From Dryobates pubescens (Eukaryota; Chordata; Aves; Piciformes; Picidae), in the NCBI RefSeq assembly GCF_014839835.1, contig NC_071632.1, positions 18,928,487 through 18,992,486 on the forward strand: a DNA stretch of 64,000 nucleotides. The letters run 5' to 3'. The first letter of the stretch is position 1, and each line of letters starts with the position of its first letter. Shown here piece after piece: positions 22,966-37,900 of the stretch. Made by a program: the position numbers and the translations under genes. The notes beneath the pieces were generated by a model. It had not been told where the DNA came from and did no database searches. It saw nothing but the letters and a program-made list of their open reading frames with translations.

Positions 22966-25900
22966 CTGCAGAGAAAAAGTCACAGGGGTTACATAGAAAC
23001 ATAGAATTGTTTCAGCTGGAAAAGACCTCTAAGACCATTGAGTCTAACTGGCAGCCTAAGGGCACCAAGGCCATAAACCCATGTCCCACAGTACAAGGGA
23101 AAACTGAAGCCTCTCTGAGCCACCTTCCACTATCTATGAACCCCAAAGGCAGCAACAGAGCTTCCTGCAGGTGAGTCTCCAGCTGTCTCCCAGCCCAGGC
23201 TGTTTGAATGCAACAGATTCTGCACTGCCCACCCATAAATTCCCTGCTGTGACCACTCTAGACTATACAAGATGGGCTGTGTGTTGTGTGCTATCATACC
23301 AAACATCTCAGCCACTGGTGCTCATCTTCTCACAGAAGTCATCCACCACCTCTCTGGGCAGCCCAGGACAGTGTTTCACCAACCTCATTGGAAACATGTC
23401 TTCCTTCTATTGAGCCTAAATCTCCCTCTTTTAGTTTAAAGCCATCACCCCTTGTCCTGTCACAACAGGCCCTGCTAAGATGTCTATCTCCAGCTTTCTT
23501 ACAGACCCCCTTTTCAGTGCTGAAAGGCCATCAGAAGGTCTCTCTGGAGCCTTCTCTTTTCCAGGCTGTACAACACCAACTCTCTCAGCCTGTCTAGGTA
23601 AAAGACGACACAGTCTCAAGCTGTGCCAGGGGAAGTTGAGGCTTGGGGTGAGGAGAAAGTTCTTCCTAGAAAGATTAATTTGCCATTGGAATGTGCTGCC
23701 CAGGGAGGTGGTGGAGTCACTGTCCCTGGAGGTGTTCAAAAAGGGATTGGATGCGGCCCTTGGAGCCATGGTTTAGTTAGTCAGGAGGTGTTGGGTGACA
23801 GGCTGGACTTGATGAGCTCTGAGGTCTTTTCCAACCTTATTGATTCTATGATTCTAGGTCATCAGGGCATGGCAAGAAAGAATTAGAAGCTTCTGTTTAA
23901 TTGGGTATTTCAGGGCAGCAGCTGAAACCTGTTGCTCTGGTTCTGCTGTGTGTGTCTGAGTGCTGCCTGAAATATTAAAACATCTCTTGACCCAGTAAAG
24001 CTCCAACTTGGAAATGCTGAGCACATTGAAATGCACTAATGAATCCTGGGCCAAAGGGAAAGCAGAGGATTTAGGGTGAGTTAAAAATATCTCTGTGAAC
24101 TGAGTTTTACAGACTAATCCTCTCCTCTGGGAGGAAATTCCAGTAAGAGCATCCTTTTACTTCTTGGCAGGAAGGATGCTTCCTTTGCTGCAAGGATGGA
24201 TTTGCTGTGGGGTTGTGGGCTTCTGAATTTTAAAATTGTGTGGATAGAATAGAGTAGAGTAGAGTAGAGTAGAATAGAGTAGAGTAGAACAGAATAGAGT
24301 AGAGTAGAGTAGAACAGAATAGAATAGAATTGAATTGAATTGAATTAACCAGGTTGGAAAAGACCTTTGAGATCATCCAGTCCAACCTATCACCCAACAC
24401 CACCTAATCAACTCAACCATGGCACCAAGTGCCTCATCCAGGCTCTTCCTAAACACCTCCAGTGATAGTGACTCCACCACCTCCCTGGGCAGCACATTCC
24501 AGTGGCCAATCTCTCTTTCTGTGAAGAACTTCCTAACATCCAGCCTAAAGCTCCCCTGGCACAGCTGGAGACTGTGTCCTCTTGTTCTGGTGCTGCTTGC
24601 CTGGGAGAAGAGACCAACCCCCACCTGGCTACAACCTCCCTTCAGGTAGTTGTAGAGAGCAATGAGCCCCTGAGCCTCCTCTTCTCCAGGCTAAGCAACC
24701 CCAGCTCCCTCAGCCTCTCCTCCCAGGGCTGTGCCCCAGACCCCTCCCCAGCTTTGTTGCCCTTCTCTGGACACCTTTCAGCATCTCAACATCTTTCCTG
24801 ACCTGAGGAGCCCAGAACTGGACACAGGACTCAAGGTGTGGCCTAAGCAGTGCTGAGCACAGGGCACAATGACTTCCCTGCTCCTGCTGGCCACACTGTT
24901 CCTGATACAGGCCAGGATGCCATTGGCCTTCTTGGCCACCTGGGCACACTGCTGGCTCATGTTCAGCCTACTATCAACCACTACCCCCAGGTCCCTCTCT
25001 GCCTGGCTTCTCTCCAGCCATTCTGAGCCCAGCCTGTAGCACTGCATGGGGTTGTTGTGGCCAAAGTGTAGAACCTGGCACTTGGATGTGTTCAATGTCA
25101 TGCCCTTGGACTCTGCCCATCTGTCCAGCCTGTCAAGGTCCTCTGCAGAGCTCTCCTGCTCTCTAACAGATCAACTCCTGCCCCCACTTGCTCTTGATGT
25201 CTGGAGCCACATTCAGAGCTTCCAAAAGAGCAGCACTTGTTTTGAAGGAGGAATCCAGCCCTCCCCAGTGCTTTCTTGGCTTTTGTTCTTACCCATTTGA
25301 TCCTTCCCAGTGATTCTCACTTTGGCAGATGGCTCACTGTAAGGGCCCATTCCAGCTTTGCTGGTGCAGGCTATCCTGAAGCAGTAGATAAACCCCTTGG
25401 AGAGGTTTCTGGCATCATAGCAGCAGTCAGCAATGTCAGAAGCAAGAGTGGTCCACTCCCCATCTGAACCAAAGAAAGACAGAGGATAGGTTAGGATGAG
25501 AAGCTCAACATGAGCCAGCTGAGTGAAACTTGCAGCCCAGAAAGCCAATCACAGCCTGGACTGCAGGTCAAGGGAGGTGATTCTCCCCCTCTATTCCACT
25601 CTGCTGAGACCCCACCTGGAGCACTGTGTCCAGCTCTGGAGCCCCTAGTACAGGAAGGATCTGGAGGTGCTGGAAGGTGCCCAGAGAAGGGCCACGAGGA
25701 TGAGCAGAGGGCTGGAGCTGCTCTGCTGTGAGAACAGACTGAGGGAGTTGGGGTTGTGCAGTCTGGAGAAGAGAAGGCTCCAAGGAGACCTAATTGTGGC
25801 CTTCCAGGATCTGAAGGGGGCTACAAGAAAGCTGGGGAGGGACTTTTTAGAATGTCAGGGAGTGATAGGACTTGGGGGGGGATGGAGAAAAACTAGGCTA

Positions 25901-28900
25901 CTGGCTGACTTTACAGGGGTTTGTATGTGTATGAAGGAGCAGATACAGCTCAGAAACAGAGAAAAGTGTTGGCAGAAGCAGCAAGCAAAAGCCTGCTGTC
26001 AATCCTTAATCCTTCTGTGTTCAGCAAAGCAGGACTTTGCATGTTCCTGCCAAGTACACAGAATGCAGTGGCAGGCTGTAGATGCTGTTTCCTGTTTTTC
26101 TTCCTGTATCCTCCCCAAAGTCTTTCTCATGTTCATCCAGGAAGAAACTGTCCTGGTTTGAGCTAGAACAGAACTGATTCTGGTCGGTGATTTGACTTCT
26201 CAGCTCAGCCTCTGCTCAGTGAGGGCACTTGCCGAAGTTCAGGGCAGCTTTGCACAGCCAGTGGCTGCTTCTAGCAGGGAGAACTCTGACAGAGAGAGTT
26301 CCTGCCGAGGGCTGGGCTGCTGAAAGGCTCTGGCTTAAACTTGCTCCTATGCAGACCAAGGGCAGTGCCACATCTTGTGCCCCATGCTGCGGTGCCAGAC
26401 GTCAGAGGTGGCATCTGCAGGGAGGAGTGCACAGGACAGGTGACCCAAAACAGGCCAACAAGGGATTCCATCCCATGGATGTCATCTTCAGCATCAAGCT
26501 GAGGGATCACCAGGGTCAAACCTCTTCTTCAGTGACTGGTGCCTGAGGAGGACTCTGTTCATTCTGCCTTTAATCCTCATCCTGTATTCCTGAATCCAGC
26601 TCCATCTGCACTGAGTCCAGTCTGGGACATCCCCAGTGCCTGCCCACAGCATCGGTGGTGCTGGTGACATCATTGCCAGCTGGGGTTGGGTTCAACATTG
26701 ATTTGCATCTATTTGTATCTATTTCATGTTGTTATTGTCATGAAAGCTGGGTTAGTATAACTTCCAACACATCAGTCTCTCTCCCTCATTCCCTCTCTCT
26801 TCTCCTTTGGGAAGGGAGAGTGGCTCGTGGAGCATCTGTCACTTGTCTAGAGGCTGGCCCAGCTCTAACCCTTGAAAGGAGTTCATGTATGGGTAGAGAA
26901 TTAAGAGAAGGAACATGGGGAAATTTCATCCCAAGGGCTGTGTGTGTGACTGCAGCAGAAGCTGCTGTCAGATAGAGTATTCATAACAATAACAACAGCA
27001 AAAACAGTCCCAGGAGAGATGGAACTGGCTTGGGGGATTTGATTCAAAGTGTGTGGAATTAAACAAGAAAACATCCACTGGCTCCATCAGGCTCTGGACC
27101 AAGCCTGGGAAGAGAACATCAAAGAGATGATGCAGTTTTGCCAAACTTTTGTCATCTTGTCCTGGCTGTTTGCCCTAAGCTCAATGGGAAAAGACAGCAT
27201 GGCTGTCCAGCAGAGGCTGGATGGCCTTTGTGAGAGACCATCTTTCTCCACAGACCAGACAGAAAGCCTGGGGAGAGGTTGAAGTTGTCTGCTGGTCGTT
27301 GTTGCTTGGCATTATTAGTGTGTGGTGTTGCCAGGACTGCAATCTGGGTGCTCAGGACTGTGAGCCTGCCACCAGCCCTGTGTCTTCTGCTGCTGCTCTT
27401 CAAGGTTTTGGTCATGGCTTCCATGGGACCTGCTTTGCTGTCACAAAGCCTTTATCTGAGTATTCCAGCACACTGTCTAACTTCTAGAAGGCTGAATGAC
27501 ATCTGTATGATTTCATTCCTACCTCCAAGCTGGGGAGCCAAAGTCAGCCTGGTTCTGAATACAAACAAAACAGCCAGCTGGTGAAGAGATCATACACCCA
27601 GGGATGGTCCCTGCCAGGTGTGAGGGCACATCTCCACTTTACCTTCACTCTTGCACTGCACAGTGTAATGGATGGGAATGTTGGTTTCCACAGGTTTCCA
27701 GACCAGTTGCACTCCATCCTCATAGGCATCCACAATGTCAGGGGGTGGAGGGCTGGGAGGAACCTCTGTTGAGACACAAAATCCAGTGGCTGTTAGCAGT
27801 AGTACTGCTGTGAGACAAAGCTCTACACCCAGCACTTCCCAGTTACAGGTAGCTTTTCTGTGAATACATTCTAGATTTGTGGAACCACAGACTGGTTTGG
27901 AAGAGACCTTTAAAGCCCATCTAGTCCAGGCATCTGGGCATCTTTAACTACAGCAGGTTGCTCAGAGCCCCAGCCAACCTGATCTGGGTAAGGCATCTAC
28001 AGCTTCTCTGGGCAACCAAGGCCACTGTCTCATTACCTTCAGTGTCAAAAACGTCTTCCTTCTCTCTACTCTCAATCTCCCTCTTTTAGTTTAAACCCAA
28101 CACTCCTTAGCCTGTCACAACAGGCCCTGCTGAAAGTTTGAACATGTATTTCAAACTGCAGCTACATGTGCATGTTTATATACATGCACAGACATCTGGT
28201 GGGACAGCAATTCAACTGTGCCTAATTTAAACTCAGTATTAAGATCTTGAAGTCTAGCTCTAGAACCACATGGTTACTGGAGTGGCTCAGAAGCCAGGAG
28301 AGAGACCAAAGAGTGAAGAAGAGGGAATGAACCCTGCAAAATGTGCCACACTGCCAGACAGGAAGGGCTGTGGTTGTGAACTGCATCAGGCAAGGGAGAG
28401 ATTGTCCACTGAACCTCTGCAGAAATCTCTGCTGACATTGCAGAATGATGTCACAGAGCAGTTCCAACAGGCAGCTTCTGCCTCTGACCTGGCAAGCTCT
28501 GGAGTTCCAGGCTCACCTCATAGCTGTTTGTAGGTCACATGTCACAGAACCCCAGCGTGGTGGGCATTGGAAGGCACCAAACCCCCCACTAAAGCAGGTT
28601 CACCCAGGATCACAATGTCCAGGTGGCTTTGGAATCTCTCCAGAGGAGACTCCACAACCTCTCTGGGCAGCCTGCTGCAGGGCTCTGGCACCCTGAGAGT
28701 CATTTCTGTGTGGAAGTACTTGTAATACCTACTTCTGCAGCTACTGCTTCTCTCACCTGCTTTTCTTATGATGCAAGAGGTGGATGCTGAGCCCAGGGAG
28801 TTTGTGGCCACACAAGTGTAGATGCCAAAATCATCAGCACTGACAGAGAGAATAGTTAACAGCTGGAAGTTCTTGAGTGTGCCTGAGATGAGGATCCGGC

Positions 28901-31900
28901 TGCTGCTCTGGACAGGCATCCCATCTGAAAAGCAGAAGGTAGGAGAGATAAGTGCCCTGCAAAGCCACCAGTGTATCTAAACCCTTCCCTGTACCTCTGT
29001 CCCAGAGATCAGGGTCTGCTTAGGGAGATGCCAATGTCACCTCTGAACCAGTTGACGTGCAGGGAGGAGTGAGCTGCTGTCCGGCATGACAGCGTCACGC
29101 ACTGCCCCACAGCAGCAGCCTGGTCAATGAGCTCCTCAACGAATGAAGGTGCTGCAAAGAAGAGGAAAAACAGTGATTTAGGGTGGCCAGGAGGCCTGTG
29201 TGGCAAGTAAGTGCACATAGGACATCAGAGAGCATCTTTCATTGGTTCAGGAACATTTCTGGTTCATGCTCAGGCAATGGTGGAGTCTCCATCTCTGGAG
29301 GTATTTAAAGGACATGTAGATGGGATGCTGTGGTCTAGTGGTGGACTTGGCAGTGCTGGGTTAATGGTTGGACTCAGGGATCACAGAATCATAGAATCAT
29401 TCAGGTTGGAAAAGACCTCTGAGATCATCAGGGTCAGCCATTAACTCTACTCTACCAAGTTCACCACTAAGCACCACATCTAACTGACTACAAACACATC
29501 CAGGAGTCACGACTCAGCCACCTCCCTGGGCAGCATCTTCCAATGCCTGGCCACTCAGCTGGCCTTCCCAGGGCTTTGCTGAACACTGGGACATCAACCT
29601 GGCCTCAGAAAATGTTCCTGCTAGAGTCAAGGTGAAACTTGGCTGAGGGAAGGAAGTTCAGCTTTGCTGACACAGCATTTGGGGCTACCCCCCCACTTTT
29701 CCTTTCACAGCTCATATCTGTGCCTTATGCACGGATGCAGGACTGGAGTGAATGGTTTCATGGCTGCCTGCTTCTGCCAACCTAACTTTGGATGCTTCAT
29801 TTATTCTCTTTCCAGCTTACACACAGCTTTTTACTCCTTTGCAGTGGCTTCCTTGAATTTGCAAGCAGTGCCAAGAGAAGACAGCTTTAGCAAGGGCATG
29901 TCTGTGATTGTAAACAGAGGAGCCTGGCTCTTACTGTGTGAGTTGGTCAAGGTCATCTCAAGACAATCATCCATCCTTGGAAACTGACAGCAATGTCATT
30001 CATTAGTGACACTCCATGATAAAGCCAACTGTTGGCTTCTGCAATGGCAATACCTTTCTCCTTTGGGATGAGGCTTGGTAACTTGAAGGAAGAGAGGGCT
30101 GACTTCTTCTTCAGAGATCCTTCAGCCCCTATTAGCAGCTCCTTTTCTGTTGCTTCACTTCCCAGCTCACCAAACTCTGTTTTGAAGAGAGGATGAGAAG
30201 TCATTCAAGGCCACCCTTCTCCCTGGGGCACCATTTAGAGCAGACAGTTCTGCTGCTGGTGCACAAATAGCTCAGCAGTCACAGGTTTCCTTATTACCAA
30301 GCCTTCAGTCAACAGGGAAGGCTGTGACAGCTGTTAGAGTCATTGAATGCATTGACTTGGGAGAGACCCTTGAAGGTCATCTTGTTCAACCCTCCTGCAG
30401 TGAGAAGGGACAACTTTATCAGGTTGTCCAGACAGAAGGATGTCCTGCAAGAACAGGGCATATCTAGAGAGGGCAGAGAAGAAAGAACAGATTTTGTTGT
30501 GCAGTTTCATTGATTCAAGTAGCCAGGATGACTTCACTAACTTCTCCCAGGCACTTCCCCCTTAAAGATTTACCATGGGGAGATGATAAGTGCAGAGGAA
30601 ACTGCAGCAAGGAAGGTGTCATGCAGCCCTGCTCTGCTTTTGTGCAAACTCAGGCAGGGGAATTCAAGCCACTTCCATCAGCAGATTAACCCAGCTGGCT
30701 ATGCTGAAGTGAGCCAGGAGCTAGTGGTGGGGCTGGAAACCACTCATTTCATAACCTGCCACTGCCAGTTTTGCAATGAGGGTCCAACCAAAACCTTGGA
30801 TGTGGCAGGGAGAAAGGAAAAGGCAGGCTGAGCAGAGCCCAAAGAGCAGCAGCTCTGTGAAGGCACCGAGTGAAATGTTTACCTTCCTCTGGCTCAGGAG
30901 ATATCTTTCCTTTCAGGATTCTTGAAATGTGGGCAACAGAAGCTTTTACTTTTTTCTTCAGACTCTGCTCCACTGACTGCTCCATCGAGTTAGACCTTGC
31001 ATATGGCTTAAAGAGTCCTGGCTTGTGGATGGAGCTTTTCTGCTTTCCACCGGAGTCCTTTTGGGGGCCATACATTTCTTTGTGACCCTCTGACCCTTTC
31101 CCCATGGCCAGTAAGTTAGCTGCTTTTGAATCCTCAGATATTTCCAACTGGTTCTTCCTGTTCTTGTCTCCTGCCTCTTCTCTGATGCACAGCCTTTTAT
31201 CCTTATGCAGATGTCCTGCAGGAGGTGACCTTGCCCTTTCACTGAAAGGGATAAACCTCCGGCTGGTTGGTTTGGGCTGAGGCTTCCTATAGCTCATAAA
31301 TTCAAAGGGGAAGTAGACAATGTCATACAAGTCAGAGAAGTTCAGGTAGGCAGGCTCCACCTCTGAGATGTCAAATTTGGGAGTTCCACTGCTAGGGCTG
31401 GGTGTTTCATCTGAGAGATCTTTGATTTTCACCAAAGAAACTTCTGGGTGTTTGCCAGTGGCCTTGCTCACTGCCAGCTGACTGGCTCTTCTTCCACTGT
31501 CCAAGCTCTCTGTTGAGGAAATGCTTGAAACACAGCTCTCAAACGCTAAGTCTTCCAGATGCTCGCATTCCTGAGGAGCCATCTGCCCTTCCAGCGCCCC
31601 TGACTCCTCACTCACAACAAGGTGGGGCTCTGCAAGGTCATCCAGCTCGGAGACTTCTCCTCTTTTACCTTGTACAGAAGGGAATGAGGTGTCCATGGAT
31701 TCTTGGCTACCTTGGCCTTTGTAGAACCTCTCTGTGAGAGGGGAGACGTGCTTTCTGCGCTCCTCTTCCCCAGAAACTGACTCTGCCCAAACATTCATCT
31801 CCTCAGAGAGGGAAACCATCTCATCCACTAGGCCCTCCAGCACAGCAGACTCCTCATCACTGTAAAAAGAAGACCTGTGTTGTGAGACCTCCTGTCTCTG

Positions 31901-34900
31901 CCCCCTGCGGAGCGAAGGTGGGAGAGTTTCTCCAGCAGCACAGCTTCCACTTTCTAAGGCAACTCCTCTTCCCTCACCATAAACCTCAGCACGGTCCTCA
32001 GGCTCTAGCTCATACATGGAAGCTGGAGACTCTTCTTGTTGTGAAGCAGTTAGGACAGGGTGTGCCTCCAGATCAGCAGAAGAAACTCTGCCACTGCCCT
32101 TAGACATCCTCTGGGGCTCAGCTGCCTTGATTTCAGCCTCCCGGACCGACCTGGGAACAACCCCTGCCACAGCTGAGCTTTTACTGCTCAGAGCAGCAAG
32201 CCTCTCCTTGCTGTGAGCCGGCTGCTCCCTTCCAGCCCCCTGTGCTCCATCAGAGACTGAAGTCAGCATTGATGATAGGGCTTTTGGAACCACGAAATGC
32301 CCTCCTTTTGGGGTGGCTGCTGCTGTGCCTATGAGAACAGGAGCTGCCTTCTGTGCTTGGCTTCCAACAGGAGCTGATGACGGAGCGATTCCTGTAGCAC
32401 TCGGTCCTCCATCTTCTGGGAGGGCAGATCTCACCTCTTTATAGGTCCTCATCTTCTGCTGAGCATCTTCATCAGCTGTATGCAGAGGAGTTAGAGTACC
32501 TGGCTGTTTGCCCCCTGAGGCAGCAGCTGCTGGAACACTTTGACCAGGAAGCTCCTGACTTTTATCTGCACACGGCAGAAGTGAATCAGTTTCTGTTTGT
32601 GGCCCTGTTAAAACAGCAGAGCTTTCATGCTCCATGAGGTCTGACTTGGCAACACTCTGAGCAGTTTTCTCATGTGAATGTTTCTGCCTTTTGTCTTTCC
32701 GAGGGGGGACTGGGGCTGGCCTTTTGATCAGTGAGCTCCCACCTTTTGGATCTGGCTGGATGTCAGTACTGAGAGCAGACTCCTGGGGCAGACACACACC
32801 TCCCTTGCTTGTAGGGGCTGACTTGGAGGTGGTCTGTGACTGGGTGGAAGTTGGAGTGGAATGTTTCCCTTCCTGAGAAGCAGTGTCAGAGGCACTGCCA
32901 GGAGACCATAGATCCTCCATGCTTTCAGGTTTTTCAGCTGATGATGCAGTTACATCTGAGCACTGGGCAGCTGGAATGGGGCTTATGCCGTCCAGATCTT
33001 CAGCTTCGTCCTCAATGTAAGTAGCTTTTGACTTCTTCAGTAGATGTTTCCTGTTCTCACTCCTGTGAGGTGACACTGGAAGTCTCTCTAGATGTTGCAC
33101 AAGGGCAGCTGGGCACCCATCACCCTCACAGTGTGTGGAAGGAGAGCACTGCTCTTCTGAACACTCCTTGCTGACCTTCCTAAAGTCCTCCTGCTTTGAA
33201 GTGTCTACAGAACATCCCTTGCCAGGCCCTGCAGAAGTGTCACAGTGGTCACTGCCTTCAGGGCAGCTTTCCTGTGACAATATATCACAGTCTTCCTCCA
33301 AAATGTCTTGTTCCATCAGTGACCTTGAGGCTCTCAGCCTGTAGTCATCCAGGGAACGGCTTCGGGTGGCGCCAGCGATGGCAGGATGTGGCGGTTTCCT
33401 TGCAGTGTCAAATGAGGCTGATTTGGTCAAGGAGCCAAGCAGCCCTTCCCTGTGATCCTCACCAGACTTTCCTTCTTCTTCTTCTTCCAGTTCAAACTGC
33501 TCTAGGAGGGGCTCACGGAGACCACTGAGAGGCACCTTGGAATATCCAGCTTTCCGGAAAGTCCTCCTGGCTCTGTCCAAGTGCCTCCTGAACTCCCTGC
33601 CTGGTGAGGAAGGGCCTTTTGCAGGTATCTCAGCTGCTTGGCTGTAGAAAGTGCTTTTGATGACACTCTGTCTAGGAACAAAGACAGGTGGCTTGTCTGT
33701 CCCATCCCCAGGCGTCTCAGTCCTGTCCTTCTCGGATAAAACCGTGCCTGGTTCTTCTTTCCGGCACAGATGTGATGTGGATGGCTCAGCAGCACTGCTT
33801 CTCTGGGACTGCTCCCCTCTCTCATCTCCAAGTCTGGGGTGGACTTTCTCCTCCTTCTCCTTTAAGATACTTTCCATGAACTCCTTGGTTTCTGTAGGTG
33901 ATTTGTCCCCCACCTCAGCTTTCGCTGCAGCGTACTTCCTTCTCATGGGTTTTACCGGGGGGACTGGGATTTTGGAGCGCTTCTCCTCTTCACTGGCGTG
34001 CTGTGGAGGCTCCTGATGGCTTGGTGCATCAAATACAGACAAATGCAGTTCAGGTGTGGAGCCAAAGTGCCTCTTCTTGGGGAAGTGAGAGTTCTCATTG
34101 TCTGAAGAGGAGCCACTGGTACTGGAGGACGTGCTCTCTTCAATGAGATGTCGGGAGATGGCCAGGGAGGTGTTGTCATGAGTCCTCTCCAGGATTTCTG
34201 GGATAGACCTCATCACCAGGATGGATTTATAGCACATCAGAGAGCGCTGAAGAGCAAAATGCAGCACAATCAGATGGGAATGTGGTAGGAGAACAGTAAT
34301 GCAAGCAAACCAAACTGAACTTCTGTGCTCTTAAATTCCACACCTCCTGATTTAATGACACCTTGCCACCCTCTGCTACATATCCTCACTCCAGAGCTCA
34401 TTTGCTCTCCAAGTGTTCTTCTTCTCCTCACCTTCACAGAGGTGAAACCATATGGACTTCATGGGACTTACTTGCTGTTGTGAATTGGGAAGCAGGACCC
34501 TGCTTGAGATTTTCAAAGGCAACCTGTCCACTCAAAGCAAATCAAAAAGGAGTTTTTAATGGCAGACATCAGAGGAGAGCCTAGCTGGGATAAATGGCCT
34601 TAAATCCACTGACTGCAGTACAACCAACCAACAGTGACTTAGGCCAAGGGAGGACCCTACCAGACTGTAGGAGGTAGGATTCACCTGCTTTAACTTCTGG
34701 CCTGTGTGAACTTGCAGCTGAAGCTGAGCAGCTCCCCTCTCCTGGGCACTGCCACAGAGAGGAACAGGCATCTTCAGAATGCAATCAATCTGATTATGTC
34801 AGAGAACTTCAGGAATAAAGGAATCTTCCTGGGTCCTGTCTATAACCCAGCATCAACTGCAAAGGCAGCCCAGGGTACCTAGAGTGCACCTGCATTAGAC

Positions 34901-37900
34901 CAGATGATTCCAAGCACCAGAAGTCTAGAATCCATCAACCCCTCCCTCCTGGGCTTGTTTTCCATCCATAACCAAGCTGAGATCTCTGCTGTTCTCACTG
35001 TCCCAACCAGGATGCTAAAGGATGCAAATGTAACTACAAATCTCTATCTATGTAAGTGAACAACTCAGCATAGATTAAGACCAACTCACCTGCCACTTGC
35101 TCCGAGCCACAATGAACTTGAGCTGCTTGGTATTAATGAAATGAGCTGCTTCAAGGGGGACATTATGCTGCCAGGTGGAAGGAGAGGAAAAACATCAATT
35201 CCAGAGAAGCTGTTTGGTTTGGGGTTTGGTTTTGCTTTAAAGGATTCCCTCCTCCCAGAAGTTTCATTTAGGAAAGTTCCAACAGACCAAAGGCTACAGC
35301 CCCTTTGTGAGGAAGTCTCAGCTTTTCACTGACAAAAGCAAGCCCTGTTCAATGCATGGCATTAAACTCCTGTTTATCTTGTTGGTTCATGTTTAGCTCT
35401 TTTCCCTAGCAAGTTAAGGCATCAGAGTATCAGCCATAGCTTTGCTCTGCAAAGCCACACTTTCCATCCAGACATGTTGGCTCTTCTCAAGTCAGTGGTA
35501 ACCTTTATCTTTTGAAAGGAAAGGTATCCTGGCATGTAAACACCAATGGGTCTCCACTTTCTGGAGAGCCATGTCTGAGCTCCTCTCTAGGACAGAAAGT
35601 AGGAGACCAACAGGAAAAATATCAACCAGCAAATAACTCCAAGCAGCTTTGCAAGCTGCCCCCACAAAAGTCTCTTCCCATTTGACTAATAAAGAAGCAG
35701 GACAAACTTACCATGAACCACTTGTGGGAAAGACAATCCAAAGCACTGGGCCTGTCTCTGAGAAGAGAAAAGATCACTGGGTTAGTAGCAAGCCACTTCT
35801 GATAGCAACCACAGGGTCTTTCTGAAGGTGCCTGCTTCACAGGGACACAAAGACATACTTCAGTGCATGGAGTCATGGAATGGTTTGGGTTGGAAAGGAC
35901 CTTTAAAGGTCATCTAGTCCAACCCTCCTGCAGTCAGCAGGGATATCTTCAACTAGAGCAGGTTGCTCAGAGCCCCAACCAACCTGACCTGGAACTGTTC
36001 CAGGGATGGGGCATCTACCACCTCTGAGCAACCCAAGCCAGGGCCTCACCACCCTCAGTGTAAAAACTGTCTTCTTTATATCTAAATCTCACTAAATCTC
36101 TCTAAATCCATCACCTTTTGTCCTGTCAAAACAAGCCCTGCTGAAATGTCTGTCCCCAGCTCTCTGATGGCCCCCTTTAAGTACTGAAAGGCCACCAGAA
36201 GGTCTCCCTGGAGCCTTCTCTTGTCCAGGGTGAACAACCCAAACTTTTTCAGCCTGGCCTCACAGCAGAGGGCTTCCAGCCCTTTGACTATTGTTGTGGC
36301 CTCCTCTGGCCTCACTGCAGCAGGTCTGTGTCTTTCTAATGCTGAGGACTCCAGAGCTGGCCCCAGCACTGCAGATGGGGGTCTCACCAGAGCAGAGGGG
36401 CAGAATCCCCTTCCTCCACCTGCTGCCCATCCTGCTGGAGATCAGCCCAGGATATAGCTGGTTCAGGGCTGTGACCCTATGCTGCCAGATCTTGTCCAGC
36501 TTTTCAGTTACCAACACCCCCAAGTCTTCTCCACAGGGCTCCTCTCAACCCCATCATCCCCCAGCCTGTATTGTCACTGGGCTGTTGATACTGCTGTTAT
36601 CTAGGCTGCTGTCTTGTAGCTGACAAACAAAACAGAAAGAGGCTTTCAACCCAAGGTTGAAAGGTTTCCTGCCCTTCAGGTGAAGCAATCCTCCTTTTCC
36701 GGTCTGCCAAACCCTGCAGATCCTTGGGAAGACCCCATGGCACTCTGTAGGGAGCCTGCTCAAGGGCAGGAGAGCAGCCCTAAGAATGACTTTGGCTCTG
36801 TAGGTGGTCAGAGGAAAAACAGCTTTGGCAGCAGGCAGACAGAACAGAAATGAAATTCAAAAGCAAGTGCCTGCTAACATGCCTTCCAGTCACCTTTTGT
36901 ACTTGAGACTGCTTAATGGATGTGGTAAACATTATTTAATTCTCATAAAACTCTCTCTGTTCCAGTCCTTGCTCTGCCCACTTCTCTTTGTCAGTTTAGA
37001 AACTCATCTGCCTGGAGGAGTCAGGGAATGAGGGCATCACCGTGCCAGGAACAAGCCCATTTGGCATAATGGGGAACAATCAAGAAGAATTAGAGCACAG
37101 CACACCACACTTCCCTTGGTTTTCTGGTTTTCAAAGTAAGTGCAGCCCTAATGAGCTGAGATCTGCCTGCTGAGACACCAAGGTCTTGGCTCTAGGAAGC
37201 GCAAACGCGGCGCACTCACTTGGGGTTCTGCCGCAGGATCCCTTGCATGAAGTCCTTTGCATCTTCACTCAAGTGAACAACGTCAGGAATGGTCCATGAA
37301 ATTTCCCCCTTCTGGATATTGAGCAGGGTTCCTCTGTCATTCTCCCCAGCAAATGGAGACTTGCATGTTAGGCTGATTTATTGAACATGAAACAAAAGCA
37401 GACAGGCTTTAGACTTCTGTCTGCTCTTCAGATGACAGAAGAGCAAATGCTCACATGGGGCACAAAATGCTTGAGGGACTCCATCTCCATGTGTGAAGGA
37501 CTTGCAGTGCTTGTGAGCAATGCATCCACCAGCAGAGCATCTTTCAACCCAGCATCACATGGCACTTAACTGAATTATTTATCCCCATATCAAAGGGTTT
37601 GATTTGGAACAGCTACAGTAGGAGCAAGGAGGAGGCTTAACCTCTTCCACCACTCTCATTGCTAACTAAAAGGAGAGCAGCTTTCAGGTCAGGGACAACA
37701 GGGCAGGGAAAACAACCAAAGCCCTGGGCAAGCAGGAAAGAGTGAGTAAAGAAGAAAACCACACCAGAAATAGCCCTCATTATAGAAGGACTCAGTGCTT
37801 CACTCAGAATCCTCACAGAAGGTACTGGAGGGCCCTGACTGACAAAGGAACAAGTGAGTGTTTCCAAGAAGCTCTCTTTACCTTAAATATGTGATGACTC

